Assembly (NCBI GenBank): GCA_037176725.1
Contig: JAZBRS010000060.1
Span: 52,852,001-52,916,000, forward strand
DNA length: 64,000 nt
From: Posidonia oceanica
Taxonomy: Eukaryota > Streptophyta > Magnoliopsida > Alismatales > Posidoniaceae
Direction of reading: 5' to 3'
The notes beneath the pieces were generated by a model that was given only the letters and a program-made list of their open reading frames with translations, did no database searches and was not told the DNA's origin. This document shows positions 1 to 11,745 of the stretch, in pieces; the first letter of the stretch is position 1; the number at the start of each line of letters is the position of its first letter. Made by a program: the position numbers and the translations under genes.

Positions 1-2080
1 AGGGCCAGAGCTATTTCTTTTGAAGTAGGTAGTTCCGAGTCCTTGAAGACTATATTCCTCCGCTCATATTCTTTGATAATTTTCTGGGCTAGCTCGAAGG
101 GATCTGTCCCGCCATTTTGCTCTTGGGATTGACCTTCTCTTGGGAGGAAATCGAAGCACCTGAGAAGCTCCAGGTCATTCTCCTCGCTTTCTTCGTCTTG
201 TACTGCCTCTATTAGGAATTCCCATTCGATGGATCCCTGTTCAGAGCACACCTCGGACTCATTGCTTTCTGCAACGGAGGAAACCAGCTCCGGCTCTGAC
301 TCAAGTAGGTAGATGGAGATGGTCTCAGTCTTTGGTGGACTGCCTTCTGCCTCCAGGTGCGCCACTGGGTGGTTGGGCAAAGGGTTCTGGTGTATCTGCA
401 ACTTGTGTTGTCCCGTCCTGGCCTCTTTTAATCTGTCTTTGAGGGCCGACCACATTATTTCTCCCTTGTCATTTAGATCATATATTCGATCTTTTAACAC
501 ATAACATTCTTCAAGTGTGTGCCCATTTTTCTAGTGATATGTACAGTACTTGGACATGTTTATGTTGGGAGCATTTGGCTTTGGCACCGGGAGTTGTAAG
601 TCCCCACTTTCGACCAGCATCCTGAAGATGTCTGGGATTATCTCTGGAGGTGGTGGGTAGTTCTGTCTCCTTGGTCCCCTAGGTGCTTGTGGAGGAGGAA
701 CATTGTGGTAATCTCTCTGCCCTTGCAGTGGTGCCTTGTATTGGTTGTTGCTCTGCACCTGTTGGGCATTTATCGGGGAATTAGAGTGTTGGGGGTGGAA
801 TTGCTGGAATGGCTGCCTCTGCTGTTCCATTGATATTGAGGCTGCTAGAAGTGTTGCCCTTTCCATCCCCTTTGATTCTGCGTGGTCAGCTGTGCCATGT
901 TGCCAGTGACACCTTCTATTGTATGCCTCGCAGTCTTCTTCCGATTTTTTACCTCGAGCTCTAGGAATGGTAGCTCTTCTCTGTTCCGCATTACCTTAGC
1001 GGTCCGTTCATATAACTGTGGATAGGTGTGGAAGTCACCTACCAACAGTCTAGCTCTGAGTGCTCTCGTGGTATTTCTTGCAATTATCTCCACGGCTTGG
1101 CCTTCAGGTATGTCGCACTCTGACCTAGCGGCCATGTCCCTCCACCGGCTAGCGAAGGTGACGAAGTCCTCATTTGGACTCATTCTCTCAGCTGTGAGGT
1201 CGCCTGCAGTGGGTTTTTGTGGCACCTGGTGACTGTACTGATTTAGAAATTTCTCTTCAATTATCCTAAAATCCTGGAGATCATAGGAAATCAGGGTGTC
1301 AAACCACTTTAAAGCTTCTCCCTCAAATGTCTTGAAGAAGAGGTATGCAGTAAGCCCGGCGTCGTAACGGTATGGTAGAGTATCCATAGTGAAGGCAGTT
1401 ATGTGATTCCTAGGATCCTCTATTCCGTTATATCTCCTCATCTTTGGCATTTTAAACCCTGAGGGAAGGGCAAAATGAGGGAACTTGGAGATGTCGTAGC
1501 CGATGGGTGTCTTTGAAGTGACTCTGGCCTCTGTTACTGCTTCGGCGATCATCCTCTTGAGATCCGTCCCTGGTGCGGCGTATTGCCCCTGGCTCGGGTG
1601 CTGGTGTGTCTGTGGGAATGGTGGTAGTGATGGGTTATGTTGTAGGGGAAAGAGGGACGATTGGGGCCGTGTAGGATAGTAGGGTGTGTTAATAGGGGGT
1701 TGTTGCAGATGAAAGAATGATGGTGGAGGCGGAGTAGGATAGTATTGCGTATTAGCAGGAGGTTGTGGTAGGTATGGGGTTGCATATGGCGGAGTTGGAT
1801 GGATATAAGGGTAGGTAAACGCTGTGTGATATGGTGGATAGGAACCTTGGCTAGGGAAGGCAGGGTTAGGTATGGCATGTGTATAGACTGGGGTATGGAA
1901 TAGGTGGTTGTGGTGTTCTTGGAGGGTGGAGGTTTGTGGGTTTGCGTGCGTAAAGTGTTGTTGAGCCAGAGATTGCCGGACCTCGTATGTCTCCTCCTCG
2001 GTTGGATATGAAGTAGTCACAACGGGAGGCACGATGTTGGAAGTCGCCTCGGGATGTATGAACTCGGGCGGGATGTTCAT
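1..2080 (-). pseudogene. Ty3 (Tat-like) retrotransposon gag, broken, running off the left edge
   Basis: Reads right to left from an ATG at 2080. The first ~170 residues are Pro/Gln/Tyr-rich. Then comes a retrotransposon gag domain (about residues 195-350) with the family pattern YNGIEDPRNHITAF, F-EGEALKWFDTL and F-SRWRDMAA. Gag packages element RNA into the virus-like particle. The frame is lost between about 866 and 845 and resumes one frame over. It then meets an in-frame TAG at 531-533, exactly inside a zinc-knuckle-like motif (C-x2-H before the stop, GH-x4-C after it). After the stop the frame is open, acidic and Glu-rich to base 1, so the rest of gag-pol lies outside the window. The gag style and the C-x2-H...GH...C knuckle resemble Tat/Ogre elements. 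The assignment to gag is firm; the lineage is inferred. Confidence 0.85.
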
Positions 2081-2584
2081 TGCTCGGGACTGATTGGTGT
2101 GGTAATCAAAGGGGATGGAGACGTGTGGGAATCTTCGCCGACCGGTGGCTCATGGGAAGCCAGGGGTTCCTGGCCCATCTGTTAGTGAGGTTGAGCCTCT
2201 GAAGAATGACCCATCCAGGCCGAGGCCTTGCTGCGCCAAGGAGGTAGTGGTAGAAGACGTGCTTATGTGCTCCATCTTTTCTCTTTTTATTTTTTTTTCT
2301 CTTTATTTTTTTTGCTCTTTCTTTCTTTGCTTTTCTCTTTTTTTCTTTTTTTTCTTTTTTCCTTGCTTTTGCTTTTCTCTTTTTTTCTTGCTTTTGCTTT
2401 TTTAGACTATTACAGAAGATAAAAAAGAAATTACAGACTCAAGTAACACTAATTAATACAGACTCGATGGAATAAAAGAAAATTAACAGAAATTAAAACA
2501 GTTTGTGCTTACAACCTTGTGATCAGTAATGTGCATAAACCCCTGTAAGCAATGCACTGAAACGTTAGGTCCCCTGTAGTCGCC
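2081..2584 (-). other. 5' leader between PBS and gag
   Basis: Untranslated leader of the left-hand element. It holds a long pyrimidine tract on the plus strand (2275-2405, runs of T with scattered C), which is polypurine in element sense. Short ORFs across this tract are low-complexity artefacts. No gene is seen. Confidence 0.5.
2567..2584 (-). promoter_or_regulatory. Degenerate tRNA-Arg primer-binding site
   Basis: Directly inside the proposed LTR end (element sense ...AATACA) lies GGCGACTACAGGGGACC. This aligns to the Tat PBS TGGCGACTCCGCTGGGG with the first T missing, substitutions and one gap. It is suggestive only. The position next to an LTR-like CA terminus is the main support. Confidence 0.35.
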
Positions 2585-4316
2585 TGTATTACCGGTGGCC
2601 AAACAAGTCGCCGTTTTCACTAGCGGCTGAGCGAGGCGCCTCCTGAATAGGCGGCTATGCCTCTTGTTAAGTCAGCAAACCAAGTCTATCTTGGACGGAC
2701 CATGCAACAGTCAGGAAGGAAAATGAGAACAAGTTTCAAACAATGCGTTGCTTTCACTTGTTTAAGTGTTTAATTAATGGATTGATTAATTAAACCTGCG
2801 TGGGTCACAAGTAACTGGGATTGGTTGGCTTTTAGGTACTCCTCCTTGACCTTCTTTAGGGTCCACCAAGAGGGGCCTAGATGGGAGGCTTGTCTCTCTA
2901 AAGAGGGATCCTCTACCTAGGATTCTGTCATTAGGCTCGGCACTTAATCAAATCACAAAACAATAAACAAACACGAAATATCAAAGCATAAAGTATCTAC
3001 CAAGCCTTAATATTGACTCAAGGAGGAAGAGGAGTCAATAATAAAACTTAGGACACCTTGAGATCTTGATCCAGCTATTGCAATCGACACTGAGTATGGG
3101 AGAGCGACTTGCACTGGTCCGGGTTCACTCAGGTTAATTGTTCTAGCTAGAGGAAGACTACCTCAAGGAACTTCGACTTTAATACTTAAACAATTAGTTT
3201 CCACCTTAAGGGTGGACGCAAGCAAATCTAAAAACTGTTAAAAAACTAAAATACAGTAAACATGGAAATTTTTTTTTTTAATGCTACTGCAGATCTAAAA
3301 ATACAACATAGAATACAGAAGGAAAACCAAAAGGTCTGTAGTAAAAACGGACTGGGTGGAGTCGCCTGTGTAAATGGCGTCTCTGTCAGTCGCCCTCTAG
3401 AGGAGCGGCTACGACAGGCGCTTCTAGGACAGGCGGCTCGCAATACAGTCTTCTGACATTAGTAAAATGGTCCCAGCTGTTGGGGGCTTGGGATTTTACT
3501 GATGTCAGAAACAGAAAAAACAGGAAAAGGTCTGGGATATCGTGAAAACCTAAGCGCACGGTTACCCGAACCAAAAAACTACTCTTAGATCTATGAGAAT
3601 AATGGAAAGGAAGGAAGGAATTGACTTACGTAGCACGGGGGTTGGCTAACGCCGAGTCCCACCGTGATCGCCAGAAACTGTGGATGGATTTTTGGGGTGC
3701 TTGAGTTGAAGATGCCAGCGCTTCCACAGACGTTGTCAACTTTGTTGTGATCGCCACTCGCCTTTGAGTAGACAAGACACCTGGGGGGAGATTGTGAAGA
3801 TGTGGGTCCTCGGACCACTAGATCGACGGCTGGATGTCGTCTAGCGGCTCCCTCGTGTTACGTAAGCTTCTTCCTTCCCTTCAAAACAAAATAACATAGA
3901 TCTAGATTAGCTCAGGAGTAGTAGTCAGCAATAGAAGTAAACGAAATGACATGACTAATAGAAAACAAATACTTACCAGGGATTGTTCCCCGCATGCATA
4001 TGCTATGGGTCCTATGCTAAGGAATGTAAAAATGCAATGAGAAATTAGATTGGAGGAAGATACTCTCTTTCACCCTTATGCTGAATGCAATGAGGTTGGA
4101 AGGAAGCAGGGTCGGAGCTCCAGCGTAGCTGGGAATCTCTGGAATGAAGATGGGAATTGGGTTTTCCTCTTCTGAAGGTGGGAGATAGAGCTTCTGGGTT
4201 GAAGACTCTAGCTCTTAAAGGTGGAGACTTAACACTGACAAGGTGGTTCCACAAAATTCTGACTGGGGAGATTTCTCTGTCTAAAATTCCGACCCTCAAA
4301 CCACTGGCCTAGGGAG

Positions 4317-4328
4317 TCTATTTATAGA
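4317..4328 (-). promoter_or_regulatory. TATA box of the left LTR
   Basis: In element sense this reads TCTATAAATAGA, a perfect plant TATA consensus. It lies between the heptamer-rich U3 and the downstream R/U5 part, so transcription would start near 4290 and run leftward through the leader into gag. Confidence 0.5.
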
Positions 4329-4387
4329 CTCTAGGGTGATGAGGACGGTTGGAATTCAAAAAATTCTAAAAAAGTAGCAGTTAGGGT

Positions 4388-4860
4388 TAGTCGCCGGTCG
4401 AGCTGGCGACTAAGGCTAGCAACCGTTCAGTCAAAGTGTGGGAAGACCCGGGAACGATGCACGATTGTTAGTCACCGGCTGAGCTGGTGCCTAACAGTCG
4501 AGAGGGGAGTGGGAAATAACTGTGGAAAAGCGATTCAAAAAGAGCCACGATTCTTAATCGCCGCATAGAGTGACGCCTAATGGTCAAGGATCGTGGGGAA
4601 GACCGAGGCAGTTCCACAACCGTTCAGCCGCCTAATGAGCTGGCGCCTGAGGGTTGAGGGGATCGTGGGAAGCAACCGCTGCCTACGATTGCCCAGTCGC
4701 CTTTCCAAGTGGCGTCCACGTGGGTCGCCTCCTCGGATGGCTTTTGACTGAGCCGCCTCTGATGTCGACTTCTGAAGCAGTTGGCTGGGCGATAGGCGAC
4801 GGACATAGTCGCCTCTCTAGGAGGCAACTAGCTGAGTCACCTCCCTAACTGGCTACTATC
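4388..4860. repeat. Array of inverted GTCGCC/GGCGAC heptamers in U3
   Basis: Roughly a dozen short inverted motifs recur every 20-90 bp, for example AGTCGCC at 4389, GGCGACT at 4405, then AGTCACC, TCGCC, GCCGCC, AGTCGCC and GGCGAC variants up to 4850. Pairs such as AGTCGCC...GGCGACT could form small hairpins. The heptamer equals the 3' end of tRNA-Arg (AGTCGCCA) and its complement equals the PBS core. Confidence 0.6.
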
Positions 4861-5132
4861 ATGCTTAGGTCATTTCCAGCCCTTTTCCCGGGTTTTGGCT
4901 AGAGGAAACAAGATAAAAGGCCGGAAAACTACAGATAGTCTATAAAATCAAGGAGGCATCTCTGTTAACTCAAATCTACCACGAATCTGAGTAGAAATGA
5001 TGGATTACTTAGCGTACTCGGACTTGCCACGGGTCTGAGTGAGTTAGCTCTACCACAGCCAACAACCTGAGTCAAGGTAGGATCAAGTGATGCTTTAAAA
5101 AGGTCAAGCAATATCTGGAAGACGTGTTATCA

Positions 5133-7943
5133 AAACTTAGGCACGAGATTTGGAGCGCCTCAAGGTTTCTATCCTCAGAAATGCGAAAATAGGATATCTA
5201 CATCCCCCGAGCACCGCCTCCACTCCAGGAAGCTCGCCGACCCATCTCCGAGCCGTTCTGCAGCTCCCCGCGCCGGCACTATCTTTGCAACTCTGGCCAG
5301 AAATCAGCTCAACCGTCAGCACGTTCCAGACGACGCCAATCGCCGCCGACAGCTCCGGACGCTCCGCCAGCATCGCTTCCTGCTTCCTCCGGCCTTAGCT
5401 TGGCCTGCTGCCCGCCAAAGCCACCTAGCACCGCTGCTTCCTCCTCCAGCACTATTGCTGAGGTTGCGCGGGGAAGAAGGCACTGTTGATTTATTTTTTT
5501 GGTTTTTAAAAGTTTAGTAAGGTTTAAAGCATGTATTGAAATTAATTTCATTAGGTTTTAAATAATTACAAGTAGGTCCATCTGTAGTTAAACATTTAGT
5601 TTTTATCTTTGCAGTGAAGCCCTTTAATTATTTTATTTGCATCTGGATCCAGCTGTGGTTTGAATTTGATTTTAATTTTGATTTAAAATCTTATTGCATT
5701 TCTGTCTGGTCCTCTGTTTAATTTATTTGCATGCAGGTCCTTCATTTAAGTATTTAAATGCATTTTAATGGTAGTTAAATGCATGCATTGCATTTTAATC
5801 CTCAAATTTTTTTAAATTGCACTTCAGTCCATCTGCATGGTTTGAAAATCATTTAAATGCATTTTAAAACAATATTGCATTGAAATAAAATGTCACGTGT
5901 TTCCAAATTTACTTTTCAGTCCTTTGTTCAATTAGATTTTATTTAATGCATGTTTTAAATCTTATTGCATTGCTAAAAAACCCAGAAAAATAGTTTAATT
6001 GCACATCAGTTCTCATTCAGTTCATCCATATCATTTAATCTACATTTAAACTATATTGCATTGCTAAAAAAACCAAAAAATATGTTTATTTGCATATCAG
6101 TCCATCTGCATGGTTTAAAACTCATTTAATTTGCAATTAAAACCATATTGCATTGTATTAAACATCTATATGTTTATAAAATTGCATTTAAGTCCATCTA
6201 TTGTGAATCAGTAGCTTTTTTAAACTTATTTGCATTGCATAAAACCCCATCACTTTGATTTATTTGCATACAGGTCCATTCACAACATGCATTTAAGTCC
6301 TGTTTTATTTTTCTGCATTACATCCACACCCCTGGCTTTTAAAACATTTGCGTCTAGGTCCTGCATCAATCCAATTCATTTAATTCGCATTTTTGAACCT
6401 TAGTGCATTGCTGAAAAACCCAGCAGCTTTTAAAAATTGCATTTAGGTCCTGTTTTGTTGTAAACTTGATTTAAATGTGATTTTTTAACTTCATTGCATT
6501 GTTTTAAGGTCCACTTATTTCTGAAATTGCATGTCAGTCCTTGTCTTCAGTTTTTTGCATGTTTGCATGCCTTCTTTGCATTGCATTTACGTCCTGTAAG
6601 TTTTTAAAACTGCATTTAGGTCATTCCTTGCATTTTTGCATGCATAGCTCCTGATTAGCCTTGCATTCATTCATGCATGGTTTCCTTATCATTTCTGCAT
6701 GCATTTAGGCCAGTTTCACACATAGTTAGGGACATTTTGCACATAGGCCCCTGTAGTTTCTCAAAACTGCACTTAGGTCCCTGCATTGCATTTTTGCATG
6801 CATTTGCACCGCCATTGCATTAAGCATTGCATCCTTGCATGCATTCAAGCATCCTCAGCACTCTTGCATGCATACATCCTTGTTTTACACACCCTTAGGG
6901 GCTATTTGCACTTAGGCCCCAACCTTTGCTGGCCCTTGAGTCTTCTGACTTGATTCTTGAATAACTTTAGATCAGACCATTGGATTTCCACGATCTAACT
7001 ATCCTAGTCTTTCTGGTTGAATGATCTCTCATTTAAACCAAAGTTATCTCAGATCAGGCCTCAGATTCTCGAGATAAGTCCATCTGAACATTGCACAGCA
7101 TTCATTGCCTCCTCATTTGCATTGCATGCATCGTTTTGCATGTCTGCATCTGTTTTTGCTCGCTTTCGCACAATTTTGCGTGCCAGCATTTGTTTTCACA
7201 CCGTTTTGCGTGTCAGTTCTTGTTTTCCCTTACATGTCGCTTGCATCTGCTTGGTTTTCCTCGCCGTTTTGTTTTAATCGCTTGCATTTGCATTAGGGTA
7301 GTGATGCTTACTGTCTGGAGTTCTCACGAACCAGGGTTCGTCCGGTTAGGAACACTGACAACGCTGCTGAGCACATAGGTTGCACGTTTACTTTCCTTGT
7401 GCACCGCATCATTTAGAACACACATTTGAGCATGTAATCACAGCATACCTAGCATTTAAGTATTTAGGCACATCATTTAGAAGACATTCATGGCACTTAG
7501 ACATTCAAAACATGCATCATCCCTCAAAAGCGAGCGTAAGCCTAGAAAGACCGATTCCTCGGGCGTGTCGGGGGTGCCTAACACCTTTCCCGCGCGTAAC
7601 AGGAGTCCTTACCCTTTCTCTGGCCCGTAATGACCCTTTTGCCCTTGTCATTGGCACGAGTCATCTTCTTTGCATAACATCGCATTGCATTGCATCTTTT
7701 TGTGTGGTCTTGCATGTGTATTCATGTATTTCTCTGATTTTCCTTGTCTCCCGACTTAATAGACACGGTGGTGACTCCTTTTTGTCTTTTCTTTCTTTTT
7801 TCCCTTTGATTTCATCCCTGTTTTTGACATTTTGAGTCAAGTTTCCACCTTGGATCACCCGCTAATAGTGAACTTGATTCCGATCAGTGCACGCGAGCTC
7901 TGGCAGTGTGCATGGACGATCGCGAACTCCCGGGATCGCTACA
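5133..7943 (+). mobile_element. 5'-truncated Tat-type LTR (6-kb family)
   Basis: The 3' end ...CGGGATCGCTACA at 7943 matches the LTR terminus of the solo LTR at 47546. Shared internal order with that LTR: a GC-rich block (5190-5460), a long AT-rich stretch of TTGCATTTAAGTCC-like units (5580-6900), TTTTGCGTG-type repeats (7130-7230), the conserved GGGGTGCCTAACACC block (7530-7660) and an internal PBS-like motif (TGGTGACTCC, 7769). The 5' part is missing, apparently because the left-hand element sits in it. No PBS follows, so it is a solo or 3' LTR. Confidence 0.65.
5580..6900 (+). repeat. AT-rich quasi-repeats of TTGCATTTAAGTCC type
   Basis: The block is built from irregular 50-75 bp units combining CATTTAAATGCATTTTAAAC, TATTGCATTG and TTGCATTTAGGTCC, diverged and of variable spacing. 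The same block recurs at 44640-45300 and 49120-49900 in the related LTRs, so it is a fixed structural part of this LTR family. No coding potential is seen. Confidence 0.6.
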
Positions 7944-8931
7944 ATAATTATATGCTTTTGTTCCTAGGTGTTTTCTCATGTCTTTCATAGCTTTGGTTTC
8001 ATGTTTTGTTTCGATTATATGACTTTGCATGGTGATGAATGTTTGTTGCCTGAAGAGTAAGGCTTGTGTCGCCAATTGTACTGGCAACTTGTGCTGTCGC
8101 CACAGTGAGCGGCGACAGAGACTTGAGGTTAGACAGTGGACAGAGCCCCCCATTTGCTGCTTTGTTTTTCACTTACCCGACTCATTTAGTTTTGGTTTTG
8201 CTTCCCTGTTTTATTTATCATTACATCATGTTATTTCAACTTATATTAGTCATTTTGGCATGGTTTTATTAAGCTTAGCATGTTTTATGAATACATGTTG
8301 CATGCTGCCTCCTTGCATTGCATGGCTTTCTCTGACGTTTTAGTTTCTCGCTTGCATCCATTAGGGCAATGATGTTTACTGTTTGGACTTCTTTAGAATC
8401 GTGGTACACCCGGTTTAGATACCAATAGCGCCGTTGAGCACATAGATCGCATGTTTTGTTCTCCCTCATGCATCATGACATTAAGCACACATTTAAGCAT
8501 ACTAAAGCATTCATAGCATGGCATAGCATTCTTCGCCTACGGGCGTACAGTTAAAGGCAAACATTGCCGACATTCCCGCATATGCGAGCGAAAAGCTTAG
8601 AAAGACCGATTCTAGACATATGGGGGTGCCTAACACCTTCCCCATGCGTAATAAGAGTCCTTACCCTTTCTTTGGCCCATAATGACCATTATGCCCTTAT
8701 TTTAGGCACGAGTCATATTTTTGCATAACATTGTATGCATTTGCATGTTTTTTATGCTTTCTTTGGTTTTCCTCGTCTTCCAATTTAATAGACTAGGTGG
8801 TGACTCTATTTTTACTTTATCTTTTGTTTTCTTTGCCATTTTCCGGTGTTTTCGAGTCGAGTGTCCTTCCTTGGATCCACCATTTGCCGTGACCTCTTAT
8901 CGGTCGGTGCGCGTGAGCTTTGGCAGTGCGT
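7944..8931 (+). mobile_element. 3' half of a Tat-type LTR
   Basis: It is collinear with 34190-35050 of the LTR at 32839: GTCGCC/GGCGAC motifs (8069-8115), a CTTAGCATGTTTTATGAAT stretch, the conserved GGGGTGCCTAACACC block (8585-8710), internal PBS-like TGGTGACTCT (8798) and GGTGCGCGTGAGCTTTGGCAG (8905-8926). The last ~40 bp, the CA terminus and any PBS are missing. The 5' half is not next to it. Confidence 0.6.
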
Positions 8932-9657
8932 TGCCGAAACAATCACACAACAGAAGCAAAACACCCAAATACAGTGAACAGAGAAGTAAAAGCACCTTCT
9001 GGGCATAAAGTTCAACCAGAAGATACTACACAGAAACCAAGGCAACGGTCTTGAAGTCCTGTTTAACTTATAAGACCGAACACCAATACAAACTGCACCC
9101 AGAACTCTAAGTCCTAGTGCCAGAGTGTAGGATGTATACTGGCTTGTGCCTTACAAAAGACACAGCCCGCTTAACGTCAAACACTCCATACAGTGCCACT
9201 AAATACTCAATTCAGTGCACCATGCCAAAACCAAACCAATATCTAATCCTAAGATTAAACATGAACCCTAATGTCCATCTAGACCATTAAGGGAAAACCT
9301 TAGTATTTCTAAGTCCTTTAATCTTTTATTTCATCTACAACACAAGGGGAATCTTACTAATTCATTTTAGGCATTCCTTAAGATCAATTCTAATCATTTT
9401 ATTAATCATCTATGTCATATAGACATCTATAAAATTAATATAACATTTAAACATAAAAAAAAGTCACCTAAAACAAATCAATTGAGAGCAAGGCCAATTT
9501 ACACAGACATGAGGGACTAAAATGCAATTTTCCCAATAAACAGTCACCCTCCCCCCTCCCCTACTCTCTCGCATACATGCATAGTACTAACCACAGGTAA
9601 ATAATCACCATCAAAAATCCATAAATCATCCAAAAATTACATACAACATATCAAACA

Positions 9658-10185
9658 GAAGATCTCAAGACACTCTATCATTTGGGACAAAAATTACAAA
9701 GATCCCATGTGTAAACCTCGAGATATCACCAATTAAAGCTCAAAATCACTATTTATGATACTATTCATCCGAAAATGGAAAACTCAACCGATCTCACCAC
9801 CCATATATAAAAATCACATGCAATATGTTAAATTGAAGATCTCGAGATGATCTACCATTTGGGACAAAAATATCAAGATCCGATACTTGTAGCTCAAGAT
9901 ATTACAATCCAAAACTCACATTCACCATTCATAGTTACTGTTCATCCACAAATGAGAAAGACGACCGGTCTCACCACACACATCCAAAAATCACAAGCAA
10001 TATGTCAAATTGAAGATCTCAAGATTATCTACCATTTGGGACAAAAATCACAACAATTGGATGCATGTAGCTCGAGAAAACTCAAATCAAAGCTCACAGA
10101 CACAAGATGGATACTATTCACCCGAGAGCTCAACCACTAAAATAAATGCCAATAAATTTGTCCAAAAATCCTCAAAATCATTCCA
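9658..10185 (+). repeat. Three tandem 177-bp repeats
   Basis: GAAGATCTC followed by CATTTGGGACAAAAAT starts at 9658, 9835 and 10012, exactly 177 bp apart. Within each copy there is a TGTAGCTCGAGA-like segment and a TCACCACACAT-like segment. The copies are diverged, most strongly the third. No coding role. Confidence 0.7.
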
Positions 10186-10488
10186 AGCATCCACACATCA
10201 AGATCATGCTCATACCATCAATCGGGAATAAAAGGAGAGAATCTATAGGGTGTGTATCGTTCATTGGCGATGCGCACAGACCCTCGATGGCTGTCGACGA
10301 TCACCTCCACGCACAGCAACTCCCTCTCTTCCCACTGAGCCTGTGCGACATCCTCGAACTTGCCTTGCCGCTGGAAGACAATCGGAGCTCGCTGCCACCT
10401 TGTCGGCACAAGGAAACAGTCAGCCAAAGATTGACGCTCTCCATCTCCCTTTCCACTCTCTCTGTCTTTGTCTCTCTCTTTCTCCCTT

Positions 10489-10548
10489 ACTGAGGAGGAG
10501 AAGAAGGAGAAGAAGAAGAAGAAGAGGAAGAAGAAGAAGAAGGAGATG
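10489..10548 (+). repeat. GAA/GAG-rich microsatellite
   Basis: Imperfect purine run of GAG, AAG and GAA triplets. It produces Arg-rich or Phe-rich pseudo-ORFs on both strands that should not be taken as genes. Confidence 0.8.
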
Positions 10549-10620
10549 AAGGCATTTCCGTCACTCGCCCCCTTCACTGTGCTCGAGAAAAAGGAAGGGA
10601 AAGAGGGGTGCAGAGGAAGC

Positions 10621-11726
10621 TGTTAGGATTTTAGGACTTCATTAGAAGGGGTGAATAGTGAATTTGCAGAATTTAAGTTCACTTTAATAATTGTAAGAAA
10701 CTAGCAAGTAAATAAGTAGAATAGAGGAGCTGAAACTTAAATAATAAACATGCAAAGAATGGGATGAGAGAAATTGAAATACTCAGATGATTTATAGTGG
10801 TTCAGCCTCCCTGGCTTTGTCTACTTCTTAAACCAATCTTGTTCCGAACCAAGATCCTGCCGTTACACCCTTGACGAATCCTCGCTAAGCCCTGTAAAAA
10901 CCGCAGTTCTCCTTTTCACGATCGGGGAAGAACTTAAGTTAGAAACAAAAGATTATAATTCTTTTCAATTCTTTTCTATATCTCCCAAATCACTTTTAGC
11001 AAGGTGGAAAGAATGCTCTCTTACTTGGGAAATATCTCTAAAAGATAGGAATGGAATGCTTAAGGAGAATGATGTGAATGAAGCTCTGCAAAGTGTGTTT
11101 GATGTGCAATAAGCTTGGGATTACCTCTCTTCCTAAACATGGATTTAGGGGTGACATATATATAGGAATGAGTTAATTTAGTCACATGCTAAACACCTAT
11201 AATTTCCTCTCTAACGTTCACTAACGACTACTGATTTAGTATGCCAAAATGAATCGGTCAACCGAAAATCACAATGGTCGGATACTTCGATATATCGAAA
11301 TGTTTTCGGTGTGCCGAATGTATTCTCGGTTGTGAGCTCAAACAGCTTAGATTTCGGTATACCGAAAATATTCAATATGCCGAAATGCCCTATTTTAGCC
11401 CTATAATGAATTAATCAACGAATGGTTTGTTTAGGGGCTAAGGCTATTTTCTTAAAACATTATGGGGGTGTTTGGGAGATAAGTACAAGTTCCTAGAATG
11501 CAACATATTACATTTTCATGACTCTTTAATTACATAGAATTTGGTCTCCAATCTTCAATATATTTAACTTGAATTGCCTTAATCTTCCTCATCAATTTCT
11601 TCTTTGCCAATGTCACATTCTTCTTTTTCAAAAGTCCATGAGAACTCTTCTTTGACCTAATAAGAAGGTTAACACACAAATATGTTTTGTTATCATCAAA
11701 ATCGAGATGTGGCAATTTTGCCAACA
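10621..11726 (-). repeat. 3' LTR of the copia element
   Basis: In element sense it begins TGTTGGCAAAATTG and ends AAATCCTAACA, 1106 bp. It matches the partner at 14109 with scattered substitutions and small indels (1106 against 1089 bp), so the insertion is not very recent. It is flanked on the left by target duplication GAAGC. Short ORFs on its minus strand are repeated in both LTRs and are not genes. Confidence 0.9.
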
Positions 11727-11745
11727 ATGTTCCTCCTTTTTGATG
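11727..11745 (-). promoter_or_regulatory. Polypurine tract of the copia element
   Basis: In element sense this reads AAAAAGGAGGAACAT directly before the 3' LTR. This is the expected position of the plus-strand DNA primer. Confidence 0.6.

Larger units (their letters stand above)
2585..5132 (-). mobile_element. 5' LTR of the left Tat-like element
   Basis: Proposed limits in element sense are TGATAACACGTC (from 5132) and AATACA (2585), 2.55 kb. The start resembles the TGTTGACACCC start of the other Tat LTRs in this window. The LTR lies immediately upstream of leader and gag in the right orientation. U3 (about 4380-4870) is packed with inverted GTCGCC/GGCGAC-type heptamers, and a TATA box sits at 4317-4328. 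More heptamers occur at 3357-3435 and 2575-2650. The ends are inferred without the partner LTR, which is off the left edge, so they may be some bases out. Confidence 0.55.
8932..10620 (-). mobile_element. LTR-like sequence, left part (interrupted by copia insertion)
   Basis: Non-coding. Together with 15203-15590 it forms about 2.1 kb that in minus sense would begin TGTAATGACCCAAA (a start common among plant Ty3 LTRs) at 15590 and end ...GTTTCGGCA at 8932. No matching target duplication is seen at the two ends, so the call is tentative. It holds three 177-bp repeats and a GA-rich tract. ORFs here are spurious. Confidence 0.35.

Noticed and set aside
1026..1232. Plus-strand 68-codon ORF within gag
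   Set aside because: Shadow of the minus-strand gag coding region.
10218..10577. 119- and 99-codon ORFs over the GAA tract
   Set aside because: Phe/Ser- and Arg-runs from a microsatellite.
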